Shown: positions 43,447 to 54,620 of the stretch, piece by piece
How positions within the stretch are numbered: position 1 is the stretch's first letter
Layout: each line of letters opens with the position of its first letter
DNA from: Periplaneta americana
Lineage: Eukaryota; Arthropoda; Insecta; Blattodea; Blattidae
NCBI RefSeq assembly: GCF_040183065.1
Contig: NC_091128.1
Span: 179,813,168-179,877,167, forward strand
Length of the DNA: 64,000 nucleotides
Direction of reading: 5' to 3'
Notes under the pieces: model-generated
The model's database searches: none
Seen by the model: the letters and a program-made list of their open reading frames with translations, nothing else
What the model was told of the DNA's origin: nothing
Position numbers and translations under genes: made by a program

Positions 43447-44080
43447 TAATTGATTAAATGGCGATCTTACTCGTGTTAATTGTGTAAGCATGTGCGGCTT
43501 ACAGCTGTTTCGGTGCTTCTTCACACCATCCTCAGAGCCTACTAGATCTCGGCGTCATCTCGAACTTCGCTGCCTGTTGTGTGGGTGCGTTCGATTGTTG
43601 AAAAGTATTGAAATATGGAGTCAAATAGTGTGTGCTATGAAATTGATCTGTGTGTTGAGAATTAGATCGGGGTGTGTTTTAGTGTGTTTGTATATTTCGT
43701 ATTGTTCTAGTGTGTTGAGTTTTTGGTTTTTGGGTTGTATGCGTAGGATTTCCATGTCTGTATTTATGTTGTTGTATGTGTGGTTAGCATTAGTTATGTG
43801 TTCGGCATATGTAGATGTATTGTGTCCTCTGGTTATTGCTTTAATGTGTTCTTTGTAGCGTGTTTGGAATGATCTGCCTGTCTGTCCAATGTAGAAACTG
43901 TCGCAACTATTGCATGTGAGTTTGTATACGCCTGTGTGGTCGTATTTATTTGTTTGTGTGTTGAGATGTCTTTGTAGTGTGTTTTCTGTTCTGTATGCTA
44001 TGTTGTATTTCTGTTTTCTGAATGGGGATGCGATCTTGTGAGTGTTTTTGTTTTCGTACGTTATTTTCGCCTTACAGTTC
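43447..44080 (-). mobile_element. Penelope-like retroelement, GIY-YIG endonuclease and 3' end
   Basis: Minus-strand frame 44151-43621; from about residue 30: KITYENKNTHKIASPFRKQK, NIAYRTENTLQRHL, then GVYKLTCNSCDSFYIGQTGR, SFQTRYKEHI, and NTLEQYEIYKH. GVY...FYIG with the Cys pair and downstream Arg/His/Glu is the GIY-YIG nuclease domain that follows the RT in Penelope-like elements. The RT itself is missing (5'-truncated). The 3' terminal segment (GTGCGGCTTACAGCTGTTT at 43492) is shared with 23341-23761. The first 30 codons of the frame derive from flanking GC-rich DNA. Confidence 0.88.
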
Positions 44081-44084
44081 AGGA

Positions 44085-44240
44085 TAAAGCCAGCACTGTG
44101 CCAAGCGGGAACTCCCGGCCGGCACGCGTCTCGCTCGCCATACCCCAGCATCCAGCACTGAGCCGGCCCGGCCCGGCGCCGCCGCCGCTTTCACAGCTCG
44201 GCCTTGAACCCGTTTCACTTCGCGCTTGTTAAGTTGTACA
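44085..44240. other. GC-rich block beside the Penelope-like element
   Basis: Runs such as GCCGGCCCGGCCCGGCGCC and GCCGCCGCC, unlike the AT-rich window. No gene or promoter element identified; it may be transduced or a remnant of a GC-rich exon or repeat. Confidence 0.4.
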
Positions 44241-44412
44241 GGAAGCTCGAGAGGTCGCGGTCCACAGTTCTCCTGCTAATGGTGAGGCTCTTAGCGGAGT
44301 CACAATACATGGCGTTTGACTCTTATGTTGGAAGTTGTGTCCTCACACAAGTTCTTTAGTGTGCCGCAGTGCTTCTATTGAATCAACGAGCTATGCTATA
44401 CTGCCTCTCTAT

Positions 44413-44534
44413 CAGTAGCGGCCGGTGATCGAAATCCTCGGTGAGGCCAGATGCATCTAGTTTAAGTGCCTCCGATGGGAAATGTTTATGATATTAATTA
44501 TTATTTTTATTATATTATTAATATCATTATTACT

Positions 44535-44570
<36 letters not shown>

Positions 44571-45404
44571 AAAAATAATAATTTCACTCACCAAATAAGC
44601 TGTTATGCTGTGAGTTTCAGTGATTGTTTCAATGTGATGAAGCAACCAATATTGTATGTTGAAAATTCCCTTTCTTTCTTTTCTTTTTATTTTTTTTCCC
44701 TTGACAGCAACAAACAAGGCCAACAGAGAAGTTTATTTTGCACCACATTACCACTTAACCATTTATGTTGCCCATACCAGCATGCAATAGAAACTCGCGC
44801 TTTAAGATTATGTGTCAGAAAAATTGTCAGCGATGTCGTAGGTATCTCGATAGACTCTCTCCCTATTTAAAACGTCCTTTCTTTCAATATTGTTTCTTCT
44901 CAAAAAAGGACACTCTAACCCAGATTCATTACTGTACTACGAAGTACAATAGTACAACACCCTCGCTTACGTCATAAACTAAGACATAAGGGGAGAGAAT
45001 AGTGTGGGTCTCTGCTGTCAAAGAGCTGGAATTTGTGTTATTTATGGTCTATTTAGGAAGACAAGTCACCATTGCTATTCCCACCCCACTCTACCCTTAA
45101 GAGAAACCTGACCAGGCCACGAGGCCAGACGAATTGTGCCTCAGCTGCAACGTTTTAAGCGCAAGCTCAAAGCCCGCGAAAATACAGAAAATGCAGAAAC
45201 CAGACCCGGCACGAGCGATCCTGGCCTCAGGAGCAAATTTTACTGCAAAACAGGTCTATATACATCACACAGTTTTCAAATGCTTCTACAGCGATATATG
45301 CTTCATTCAAATAACTAATACATTATATAAAAAACACAAAATTTGATTTCAGTTAAGCCAAGTGACTGAGGCCCGGCCTCACTTGCCTCAATCAGCCGCC
45401 ACTG
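44413..45404. mobile_element. hAT-like non-autonomous transposon with 8-bp target duplication
   Basis: 992 bp, ends CAGTAGCGGCCGGTGAT and ATCAGCCGCCACTG as imperfect inverted repeats with subterminal GTGAGGCC / GGCCTCAC. Perfect CTCTCTAT at 44405-44412 and 45405-45412. An 8-bp duplication and CAG-type ends fit the hAT superfamily. No transposase; contains (ATT)n near 44524-44569. Confidence 0.9.
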
Positions 45405-45607
45405 CTCTCTATAGTATATAATTCGTTGATGCGAATGATAAAAAGAAATTGGTTACAATTGTTGCCAATCTGACAATTTTAAACACAAATTATGAATACC
45501 CATTACTTACAGGATTTGTCAGCTTCATAACATTTGGTATTATTGTTATTGAATTACAAAATCGTATTTTTTGTGTAGCCGATTTGCAATTTAAGTGAGA
45601 GACAAAG

Positions 45608-45852
45608 TTTTATTTTTTTTTATTTTATTGGGTTATTTTACGACGCTGTATCAACATCTAGGTTATTTAGCGTCTGAATGATATGAAGGTGATAATGCCG
45701 GTGAAATGAGTCCGGGGTCCAGCACCGAAAGTTACCCAGCATTTGCTCGTATTGGGTTGAGGGAAAACTCCGGAAAAACCTCAACCAGGTAAGTTGCCCC
45801 GACCGGGATTCGAACCCGGGCCACCTGGTTTCGCAGCCAGACGCGCTGACCG
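45608..45852 (-). repeat. tRNA-derived SINE (type c), copy with perfect target duplication
   Basis: Minus strand: tRNA-like head with CCCGGGTTCGAATCCCGG (box B), body with CAAATGCTGGGTAAC and tail GCGTCGTAAAATAACCC plus an A-rich end. GAGAGACAAAG lies on both sides (45597-45607, 45853-45863), an 11-bp retroposition duplication. Confidence 0.93.
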
Positions 45853-45867
45853 GAGAGACAAAGTAGC

Positions 45868-45870
<3 letters not shown>

Positions 45871-45911
<41 letters not shown>
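45871..45911. repeat. (AT)n microsatellite
   Basis: Uninterrupted TA dinucleotides immediately after the SINE target duplication. Confidence 0.95.
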
Positions 45912-45913
<2 letters not shown>

Positions 45914-47164
45914 TCACATTTGTTCAGCTGGTCAGTGATTAGGTGTTGGTAAACCTGTTCCTCTTACGCTTGAATATTAGAGACACAGTCTGTTGATGTG
46001 CACAGAACGGGTAGCAAAGGGAATGTATTGTCAATGGTTTTCAATTTAATGTTCAACCTTATTCATATCCATATGTCAAACTAAAAACCGTAATTATATG
46101 GTACGCATATTGTAGTTAAACATTTCATTTAAGCTGATACACCATTACGCTCTTTGGAGAGTAATATGAAAATATTGATATAATGGATGTCCCAATTATT
46201 GCCACCATTGGAGGTTGGGAGTCTTTCTATGTTATTTGTCTATGGTAAGGACAGCTTCACGGAGACAGCAGCTGGTACTCTGAAAGATGAACGCCTAGCT
46301 GCAGTGTAGGATTTCCGATTCATCATCCCTTTCTTCTGGGAATTACGAGCACAAAGGACCTGCTAAAGGGTCTACATGCAGCAGAAGTTTCGTTAATTGT
46401 TTGATATTCATTACTGTAGGAGTGGACCTTCATGAGGTTTACTGTTTGGCTTCAATGCTGAGATACAGGCACTGTATAGCTTGGAGATTTCAACGCTGGG
46501 AAAAGAGAGAAACATCGCTTCTTCCGAGGGCAGGGCTGTTCAACAGCTAGCCGTCAGGTAGCTCTGAGGTCTGAAGTGTCATTCTGCGAATGTAGCTTCA
46601 CTATGGAACATTCGCGGAAATTATTCGAACTTAATTGTATAAAAGTGACAAGATTTAATGTTACCCAGTGTTACAGAATTCGACGAAAAATTGTTGGGCG
46701 TGTTCATATGAACTGTCACAAATTTCGACAGAGGTGTTAGCCGGGTCTTGATTAGTTATTGCTCCGAACTAAGGATATCGATTCTTGGAACAAGGAAAAA
46801 AAAGAAACAGTTTCAGCATCTCCATTTTGTGTACTTATGCAACAGTTTCCGCTCATGTCACATTTCCGCCATTGTATTCTTTATTTCTTTGTTTTAACGT
46901 TTTTATTCCTCACTCCATATTTCTTCAGTGACCTCTTCTTAATTCAGTATACCGTATTCCTAATCTTAACCTACTCCCACTTTTACTTATTATGCTCCTT
47001 TTCACACTATTTCTGTAGTTTTACTTTTTAATTCCACTTTGTGCTCTTTCATCCCTTATTTTCTTTATCTTCCCCTTTTGTTCCTCTTATTCATTGTTTC
47101 TTAGTTAATCTGTATTTCTTTTTCTCTTTCCCATTACACTAGATATAAAATAATATATTTTAAT
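45914..47164. other. No gene recognised
   Basis: A T/C-rich open frame (46759-47031) looks hydrophobic only because of composition. No repeat copy matched within the window. Confidence 0.3.
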
Positions 47165-47895
47165 TCTTACTTACTTACTGGCTTTCAAGGAACACGGAGG
47201 TTCATTGCCGCCCTCACATAAGCCCGCCATCGGTCCCTATCCTGAGCAAGATTAATCCATTCTCTATCATATCCCACCTCCCTCAAATCCATTTTAATAT
47301 TATCTTCCCATCTACGTCTCGGCCTCCCTAAAGGTCTTTTTCCCTCTGGCCTCCCAACTAACACTCTATATGCATTTCTGCATTCGCCCATACGTGCTAC
47401 ATGCCCTGCCCATCTCAAACGTCTGGATTTAATGTTCCTAATTATGTCAGGTGAAGAATACAATGCATGCAGTTCTGCGTTGTGTAACTTTCTCCATTCT
47501 CCTGTAATTTCATCCCTCTCAGCCCCAAATATTTTCCTAAGCACCTTATTCTCAAACACCCTTAACCTCAAAGTGAGAGTCCAAGTTTCACAACCATAAA
47601 GAACAACCGGTAATGTAACTGTTTTATAAATTCTAACTTTCAGATTTTTTGACAGCAGACTGGATGGTAAAAGCTTCTCAACCGAATAATAACAGGCATT
47701 TCCCATATTTATTGTGTGTTTAATTTCCTCCCGAGTATCATTTATATTTGTTACTGTCGCTCCAAGATATTTGAACTTCTCCACCTCTTCAAAAGATAAA
47801 TTTCCAATTTTTATATTTCCATTTCGTACAATATTCTCGTCACGAGACATAATCATATACTTTGTCTTTTCGGGATTTACTTCCAAACCTATATT
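47165..47895 (-). mobile_element. RTE1 copy 4 with a long open frame
   Basis: A 233-codon minus frame, [75 protein letters not shown] and so on to MNLRVP. It begins just after the RT palm, so the YADD motif is missing. It lacks the REEH residues present in copy 7. Tail TTACTTACTGGC at the left. Confidence 0.92.
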
Positions 47896-48345
47896 TTAAT
47901 TCTACATGCACAAAAGTGTTTCTTGGTATAATGTTGTCAATGAACAGATGTTGGCTGAATTTACTTCATATTCAGTATCTACGAGTCAACATCCGGAAGC
48001 GCTCGTATGAAAAATAATAATTTTAGTAAGAAATAACGAAATATGACGGTTTGTGCCGCACTTCGTTCAAGGTAACTTTTCCTACAAGTGAGATATAAAA
48101 TTAACCACGTATGAAAATCGGCATTAAAACGATTGAATATATTATGAAGCAATATTTTTGATTTGTAATGGAATTCTGAGTATATTGCCTTGCTCACAAT
48201 TTCGGCAACATGTCACTCAAGGCGTTGAAAACTAATTGCTTCCCACACAAACCATTACTGAGTGACCCTTCATTACTTTCGGGCATGAAGACAAACTAAA
48301 ATCTCAACTAAAGACGGAAATCATTTTGATCATCATCATTTAATT
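47896..48345. other. No gene recognised
   Basis: Spacer between two RTE1 copies in the same orientation; nothing identified. Confidence 0.3.
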
Positions 48346-48349
48346 TCTT

Positions 48350-48875
48350 TTGCTTACTTACTGGCTTTTAAGGAACCCGGAGGTTCATTGCCGCCCTCAT
48401 ATAAGCCCGCCATTGGTCCCTATCCTGAGCAAGATTAATCCATTCTCTATCATCATATCACACCTCCCTCAAATCCATTTTAATATTATCTTCCCATCTA
48501 CGTCTCGGCCTCCCCAGAGGTCTTTTTCCCTCCGGCCTCCCAACTAACACTCTATATGCATTTCTGGATTCGCCCATACGTGCTACATGCCCTGCCCATC
48601 TCAAACGTCTGGATTTAACGTTCCTAATTATGTCAGGTGAAGAATACAATGCGTGCAGTTCTGTGTTGTGTAACTTTCTCCATTCTCCTGTAAATTCATC
48701 CCTCTTAACCCCAAATATTTTCTTAAGCACCTTATTCTCAAACACCCTTAACCTATGTTCCTCTCTCAAAGTGAGAGTCCAAGTTTCACAACCATACAGA
48801 ACAACCGGTAATATAACTGTTTTATAAATTCTAACTTTCAGATTTTTTTTGACAGCAGACTAGATGATAAAAGCT
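48350..48875 (-). mobile_element. RTE1 copy 5
   Basis: Minus strand [20 protein letters not shown] through [15 protein letters not shown], then a frameshift before the terminal MNLRVP segment. 5' end in the KVRIYKT segment, where a T-run indel breaks the frame. Confidence 0.9.
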
Positions 48876-49004
48876 TTAATTTCTTTCAGGAAAATAAAAT
48901 GTCCGTCGGTAAGCACCGCACCGCGCAGGTTCATTTGCCCGTAATACAGTCATGGGCAACCTTCTGATTTAATGTGCACTGGACGGCGTTGTGTATTGAG
49001 ATTT

Positions 49005-49473
49005 ATCATTCATAGCTTTCTGCCCAAGGAAAAGTCCTTCACAGCAAATCCAACATTCTGCAATCTTTCCACTTTTTCCGCCTTCCTCTTAGTCTCTGCA
49101 CATGATCCATATATCTTAATGTCGTGTATCATCTGATATCTTCTTCTGCCCCGAACATGTTTCCCGTTCATCATTTCTACCACTGCATCCTTCAGTAGGC
49201 AGTTTCTTCTCAGCCAGTGACCCAATCAATTCCTTTACCTTTTCCTGATCAATTTCAGCATTATTCTTTCTTCACCCACTATTTCCAACACTCTGTCCAT
49301 TTCACACGTTCCATTCTTCTCCATAATTGCATATCAAATGCTTCCACTTGTTTCTCTTCACTTCGTCGTAATGTCCATGTTTCTGCACCATACAATGCCA
49401 CACTGCACACGATGCACTTCACTAATCTCTTCCTTATTTTTCAGAGGTCTACAGAAGATGCTCTTTTTCTATA
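49005..49473 (-). mobile_element. RTE2 copy, 3' part, split by a Penelope-like insertion
   Basis: Complement of GCATCTTCTGTAGACCTCTG onward, encoding RLVKCIV-like, VALYGAETWT-like residues and the 3' end CTGAAGGATGCAGTGG...AGCTATGAATGA. Continues beyond the insertion at 49739-49985. Confidence 0.85.
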
Positions 49474-49738
49474 CATCTTGATTACACAACGTTTAACACT
49501 ATATCACTTCGGAAAACGTATTATGTGTCTTTCTCGTGTAAAATTTTACATTACCTCGTTAACATGTTTCAGCCTGTTGTTGGCCATCTTCAGAACTGGT
49601 TGTTGCTGGTCTTGACGCCTATTGTTTGTGTAGTGTAGTGTAATGTGGAGTCAAAGCGTGTGTTCTGAAATTGAGTTGTGTGTTGAGGAGAATTTCATTT
49701 GGTTGTGTTTTTGTGTGTCTACATTTTTCGTATTTTTC
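49474..49738 (-). mobile_element. Penelope-like retroelement 3' fragment nested in RTE2
   Basis: 49640-49738 resembles 43618-43715 (GGAGTCAAA, TGTGTGTTGAG, TTTTTCGTATT), and 49540-49610 has CATCTTCAGAACTGG typical of its terminal region. It interrupts RTE2 exactly between its GGAAGCTTTTAA and TAGAAAAAGAGC segments. Confidence 0.75.
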
Positions 49739-49985
49739 TTTTAAAAGCTTCCTTTGCCATTGCTATCCTCCTTTTGACTTCCTGGCAGCAGCTCATGTTA
49801 CTACATATGTTACACCCCAAGTATTTGAAGCTGTCCACTTGAACAGCTCTTCACTAAATCCTCCAAGTATTGGTAGGTGATAAAGGGTATCCTTGTCGTA
49901 TCTCTCGTCCTATTCCACTTCCGTCTGACATTTCTTCTTCTATCCGAACTTCGACTCCTTGTTTCATAAAAAGATTTATGAAATT
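49739..49985 (-). mobile_element. RTE2 copy, upstream part with RT motif
   Basis: Minus strand reads MKQGVEVRIEEEMSDGSGIG and REIRQGYPLSPT, the RT fingers/palm motif (RQG.PLSP), then an internal deletion joins to AVQVDSFKYLGC and the conserved EVKRRIAMAKEAF segment. The YADD region is deleted. Confidence 0.8.
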
Positions 49986-50021
49986 TTATTACAATTATTA
50001 CCTATATTTCACATCTATACT

Positions 50022-50326
50022 GCACGACGGTATTCTTCACCTGACATAATTAGGAACATTAAATCCAGACGTTTAAGATGGGCAGGGCATGTAGCACGTA
50101 TGGGCGAATCCAGAAATGCATATAGAGTGTTAGTTGGGAGGCCGGAGGGAAAATGACCTTTGGGGAGGCCGAGACGTAGATGGGAAGATAATATTAAAAC
50201 GGATTTGAGGGAGGTGGGATATGATGGTAGAAACTGGATTAATCTTGCACAGGATAGGGATCGATGGCGGGCTTATGTGAGAGCGGCAATGAACCAGCGG
50301 ATTCCTTAAATGCCATTTGTATGTAT
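50022..50326 (+). mobile_element. RTE1 copy 6
   Basis: [40 protein letters not shown], then a stop replaces the usual Arg (AAATGA), followed by recognisable [11 protein letters not shown]... to the 3' end. 5'-truncated. Confidence 0.9.
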
Positions 50327-50615
50327 TTCACATCAATAATTTCCACACGTATCGAATAAATCGACTCAAAATCTGGACAACGTTCGTCCAATTGTTCACG
50401 AGGAATAGCTCGATACAGACAGACATCTCCAAAACCACTGTTTCACCTTCAGGGATTCATAAAACGGGTTTACATGAAAACCTTGGTATCAATTTCACAG
50501 CCTCACAATTGTCTACTTATACTTCGAGTGATGGCAGCCCTGAACGTGGTTGCTCTACGAATAGAATGGATTTGTACATATGTGGTCGGTAGTAGTTAGA
50601 TGAATTGGAGCAACA

Positions 50616-51232
50616 GTAACAAATATAAATGACACTCGGGAGGAAATTAAACGCAGAATAAATATGGGAAATGCCTGTTATTATTCGGTTGAGAAGCTTT
50701 TGTCATCTAGTCTGCTGTCAAAAAATCTGAAAGTTAGAATTTATAAAACAGTTATATTACCGGTTGTTCTATATGGCTGTGAAACTTGGACTCTCACTTT
50801 GAGAGAGGAACAGAGATTGAGGGTTTTTGAGAATAAGGTTCTTAGGAAAATATTGGGGGCTAAGAGGGATGAAGTTACAGGAGAATGGAGAAAGTTACAC
50901 AACGCAGAACTGCACGCATTGTATTCTTCACCTGACATAATTAGGAACATTAAATCCAGACGTTTGAGATGGACAGGGCATGTAGCATGTATGGGCGAAT
51001 CCAGAAATGCATTTAGAGTGTTAGTTGGGAGGCCGGAGGGGAAAAGACCTTTAGGGAGGCCGAGACGTAGATGGGAGGATAATATTAAAATTGATTTAAG
51101 GGAGGTGGGATATGATGGTAGAGACTGGATTAATCTTCCCCAGGATAGGGACCAATGGCGGGCTTATGTGAAGGCGGCAATGAACCTCCGGGTTCCTTAA
51201 AAGCCAGTAAGTAAGTAAGTAAGTAAGTAAGT
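50616..51232 (+). mobile_element. RTE1 copy 7, best preserved 3' end
   Basis: 178-codon open frame (50664-51200) from [16 protein letters not shown] to MNLRVP, ending GTTCCTTAAAAGCCAG and an (AGTA)n tail. Upstream codons [17 protein letters not shown] are also readable. 5'-truncated after the RT palm. Confidence 0.93.
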
Positions 51233-51908
51233 AGTTGGATAAACCCTGACTTCATATAGTGGTTATTGTAATCACTGAATGACACATAATCTTGCTACGG
51301 ACTTTCACCGCAGGAGTTCGATATTTCTATATGAAAACAAAGAAAAGCTGCGTAGATTCTCAACTTTCATGTTATCCCAGGTCAGTTATTCTTGCTGAGC
51401 GGCCGAGCGCAGCGTCTCGATTGCGGGAGGTCGCCGGTCATGCCTCGACTGATGTAAATTTTTAAAACAATTTTCCATAAAGATTTCTTATAAAGATTGT
51501 GATTGAATCACAATGATTACGTAAGGCAAAGTTCCGCGCGTACAGCTGAGGAGACATCGACTTCTCATTTTGCGAGGCGCAGGGAGAAAGTATTACTATA
51601 GAGTAAAAAAATTTAATCCGGGAAGTTCACGGAAACACACGTCTGGATACTCCTGATACTAACAACAACACAGTGGCCCTGGGACTTCGTTTCCAGAGGT
51701 TCAGTTATGTTATAAGGATAAGGCCGAAAATAATTTCCTTTCGCTAGTAATAGCGTAAGCGTCGAAGTAAATTATTGAAGACGTGAATTTTATTATACCT
51801 ACTGTATTTTTTCGACTGATTGAAGTGCCTATTGTTCGTGATTTCCATGGTAAAGAAATGAACATCTAACATCGATATATTTCATGGCGCCATTATCATC
51901 AACAGAAA
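51233..51908. other. No gene recognised
   Basis: 51395-51445 (CTGAGCGGCCGAGCGC, then GGTCGCCGGTC) may be a degenerate SINE head; otherwise nothing is supported. Confidence 0.3.
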
Positions 51909-52115
51909 CCGGGCGTTCCGGTTAGCGTACTCACCGTGGAACGAGCGGGCCCGAGTTCAAATTCTGGTTGGGACAAGTTACCTGGTTGAGGTTTTCCGGG
52001 ATTTCCCCTCAACCCCTCAAGAGAAAATGCTCGGAAAATTTCGGTGCTCGACCCTTGACTCATTTCAGCTCATTCAGAAGCTAGTTGAAAATCGCAACGT
52101 CGTAACATAGCCAAC
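51909..52115 (+). repeat. tRNA-derived SINE (type c), copy 3
   Basis: GGGCGTTCCGGTTAGCG (box A-like), CCCGAGTTCAAATTCTGG (box B-like), then CAAGTTACCTGGTTGAGG, GAAAATGCTCGG and AAATTTCGGTGCTCGACCC. Confidence 0.8.
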
Positions 52116-52123
52116 TATCTTTA

Positions 52124-52454
52124 GTTGCTTACAAATGGCTTTTAGAGACACCGGAGGTTCATTGCCGCCCTCACATAAGCCCGCCATCGGTCCCTATCCT
52201 GAGGAAGATTAATCCAGTCCCTATCATCATATCTCACCTTCCTCAAATCCATTTTAATATTATCCTTCCATCTACGTCTCGGCCTCCCCAAAGGTCTTTT
52301 TCCCTCCGGCCTCCCAACTAACACTCTATATGCACATCTGGATTCACCCATACGTGCTACATGCCCTGCCCATCTCAAACGTCTGGATTTAATGTTCCTA
52401 ATTATGTCAGGTGAAGAATGCAATGCGTGCAGTTCTGCCTTGTGTAACTTTCTC
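52124..52454 (-). mobile_element. RTE1 copy 8
   Basis: Minus strand: [40 protein letters not shown] and INLPQDRDRWRAYVRAAMNL, then the 3' end with AAAAGCCATTTG. 5'-truncated. Confidence 0.9.
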
Positions 52455-53566
52455 TCGACTAAATATGCACATAACATTTGTCAGTCGCGGGGACTGAAAC
52501 CCGGGACTGCGGCATGGGATGTGTTCGCCGCACACGTTCTACTGTTCAGGAAACTTGGCCAAATTTTTTTCAGCTTGCAGGAAGTTTGATTACGTCATCA
52601 TTCAACCGTAACCGTGGGCTGTATTACTGCTTAGTCATATCTTAGGCTGATATAGAAAAATAAGAATAAACGTGATTGCTGCGAACCATAATTAACATAA
52701 AACACCAACAGTAGCACTACGCATCATCATGTCGCCATTCACATAATGACTAACTTTTTCTTCACATGATCATTATAATTACATCAACACAATCACCTTG
52801 TCCTTCAGATAATCCTCGTCTTCATCACCATCATCCTACAGTATATGGTGATAGTAATTTTTCCCTCCTTATCTTCACAAATCTCCAGCTTAACGCATCC
52901 TTTCACACTTCCTCGTTTTCTTGGTATACTGGGCAATTCACGACGATCGTGCAATATTCTAGGAACTGACTCCCGATATCGTTGTGAACATAGAAGTTCA
53001 TACACACTGCATGTGTCCGAGTTTGAACAGTTTGGAAGTAATCACGGGTCGAGCGTTTAGAATTATGCTGTGCTGTAAACAACTCACTCTGCTTGGAACG
53101 ATGCATTTATATGGAGCGCTGGATGTCCTCCTGTACTTGGAAGGAATTCTCTCTTCACATCACTGATATTAACTTCTAGTTCACAGCTTAAAGGCAGCGA
53201 TGCAATTCCAGCTATAAACTCGGCGGCCTTGGTTGGAATCGTGCGATATCCGCAGTTTATTCGCAGGATAATACCACTTTGCAATACTGTAATTTCCTTT
53301 GTGTCCACAGCTTCTGTGGGTCATCTTGGAAATTAATTCTTAGTATGGGGTGATCAGATCCCAGATGGTCCTCGTCGCTAGTCTGTGCCTCGTAGTCGAA
53401 ATGTGCGCGCAAGGCCAATTTATTGTCTAAAATGACGTCGAAAGAATTTTAGCTATCTGCATTCTCTTGCATTTCATTAAGATACTTGTGGGTTCCATTT
53501 CGTAGCTTTATGTTAGCATGCTTTTAGTTCTGATGGCATTACAGTTGAGCTGTTTTCTTTGACCCA
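52455..53566. other. No gene recognised
   Basis: Several small overlapping frames (52766-53308) on both strands without domain features. No repeat partner noticed. Confidence 0.3.
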
Positions 53567-53570
53567 TTTA

Positions 53571-54620
53571 GGGTCTTATTCATAGACGAGACTTTGGACC
53601 GAAGTTGACTTTGAAAAGTACAAAGTCACCATTTTAGTATTCACAGTCGACACTTTGAGCAAAGTAAACTTCAATCGTGACTTTACTTCGAAGTCGCCGA
53701 AAATCTAGACTTTGACTTTGACTTTCGTTCGTGGACGTAAGGAAAACGACTGATATTTGGGAAATTGTTGAATTTGCCGAGAATATTGACATCTAGTATA
53801 TTATTAAAGCTGCTCATGTTCCTTAGCGTATTATTATAGATTATAAATTCAAATCAAGGTACAGATTTGATAAACAGACAGTATTAAATATCCTCGTCAC
53901 GTTTCAACTTTCATTGATGAATAATCAAAGAGGATTATCTGTTCCACCAATAAATAATACAAGTTATTTCATCGTGATTTTACGCTACAGGTAAAGATTA
54001 ATAGCTTAATATTGATTCTTACTATTTAATTCTATAAAGAATAGGTTATACAGTTGGAAATGCAGTTAATTTATAATCCTTGCGGTCGTCATTATAATGT
54101 TTTCCGCATAATGATTTCAGACAATTTTTAAATAGTTTCTGCAGACATGCAGGGAATAACTCTGCCAACTGTCAGCAGGATAATATGTCTCTTTCATAGT
54201 CTGTTATTGGTGGAATCTTATCTTCCATATCTTCACAACAAAATTATTTTACAATGAAATAATATCAGGGCTTAATGTGAAACTAACGTAGATGTTTTAT
54301 TCACAATAAAATTCTTAACAGGCAATACTATTTCAGATAACCTATACCATCATGTTTTGTAGTTACGAATTGTGTTATATACAAGACTGTTCGAACTGAG
54401 TTACGATACAATACTTCGATTTTTTGTGGCCTAAGAAGAGTTTCGTTTACTATTTTTCTACATCACCGTGTTTGACTCGGCGAGCAAAGATCATCATTTA
54501 CATGAAGACATGCTACGAATTATTTCAATTGATAATTCAGCCAGTGCTGCTAAGTCCAGGAATCGCGTGCCATGAATTACAAACTTCACTCATTGATGAA
54601 TGTTGTGAGATTTAAGCACA
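53571..54620 (-). mobile_element. PIF/Harbinger-like element, family H1 copy B
   Basis: Terminus GGGTCTTATTCATAGACGAG at the left resembles that of copy A. 54229-54411 is the complement of 6370-6550, including the ATG GAAGATAAG context; downstream codons MEDKIPPITDYERDILS are followed by a stop. Right-hand limit not defined. Confidence 0.5.

Noticed and set aside
48630..48827. Plus-strand frames beginning MSGEEYNACSS
   Set aside because: Antisense of RTE1; the same shadow recurs at 30625, 50741 and 52392.
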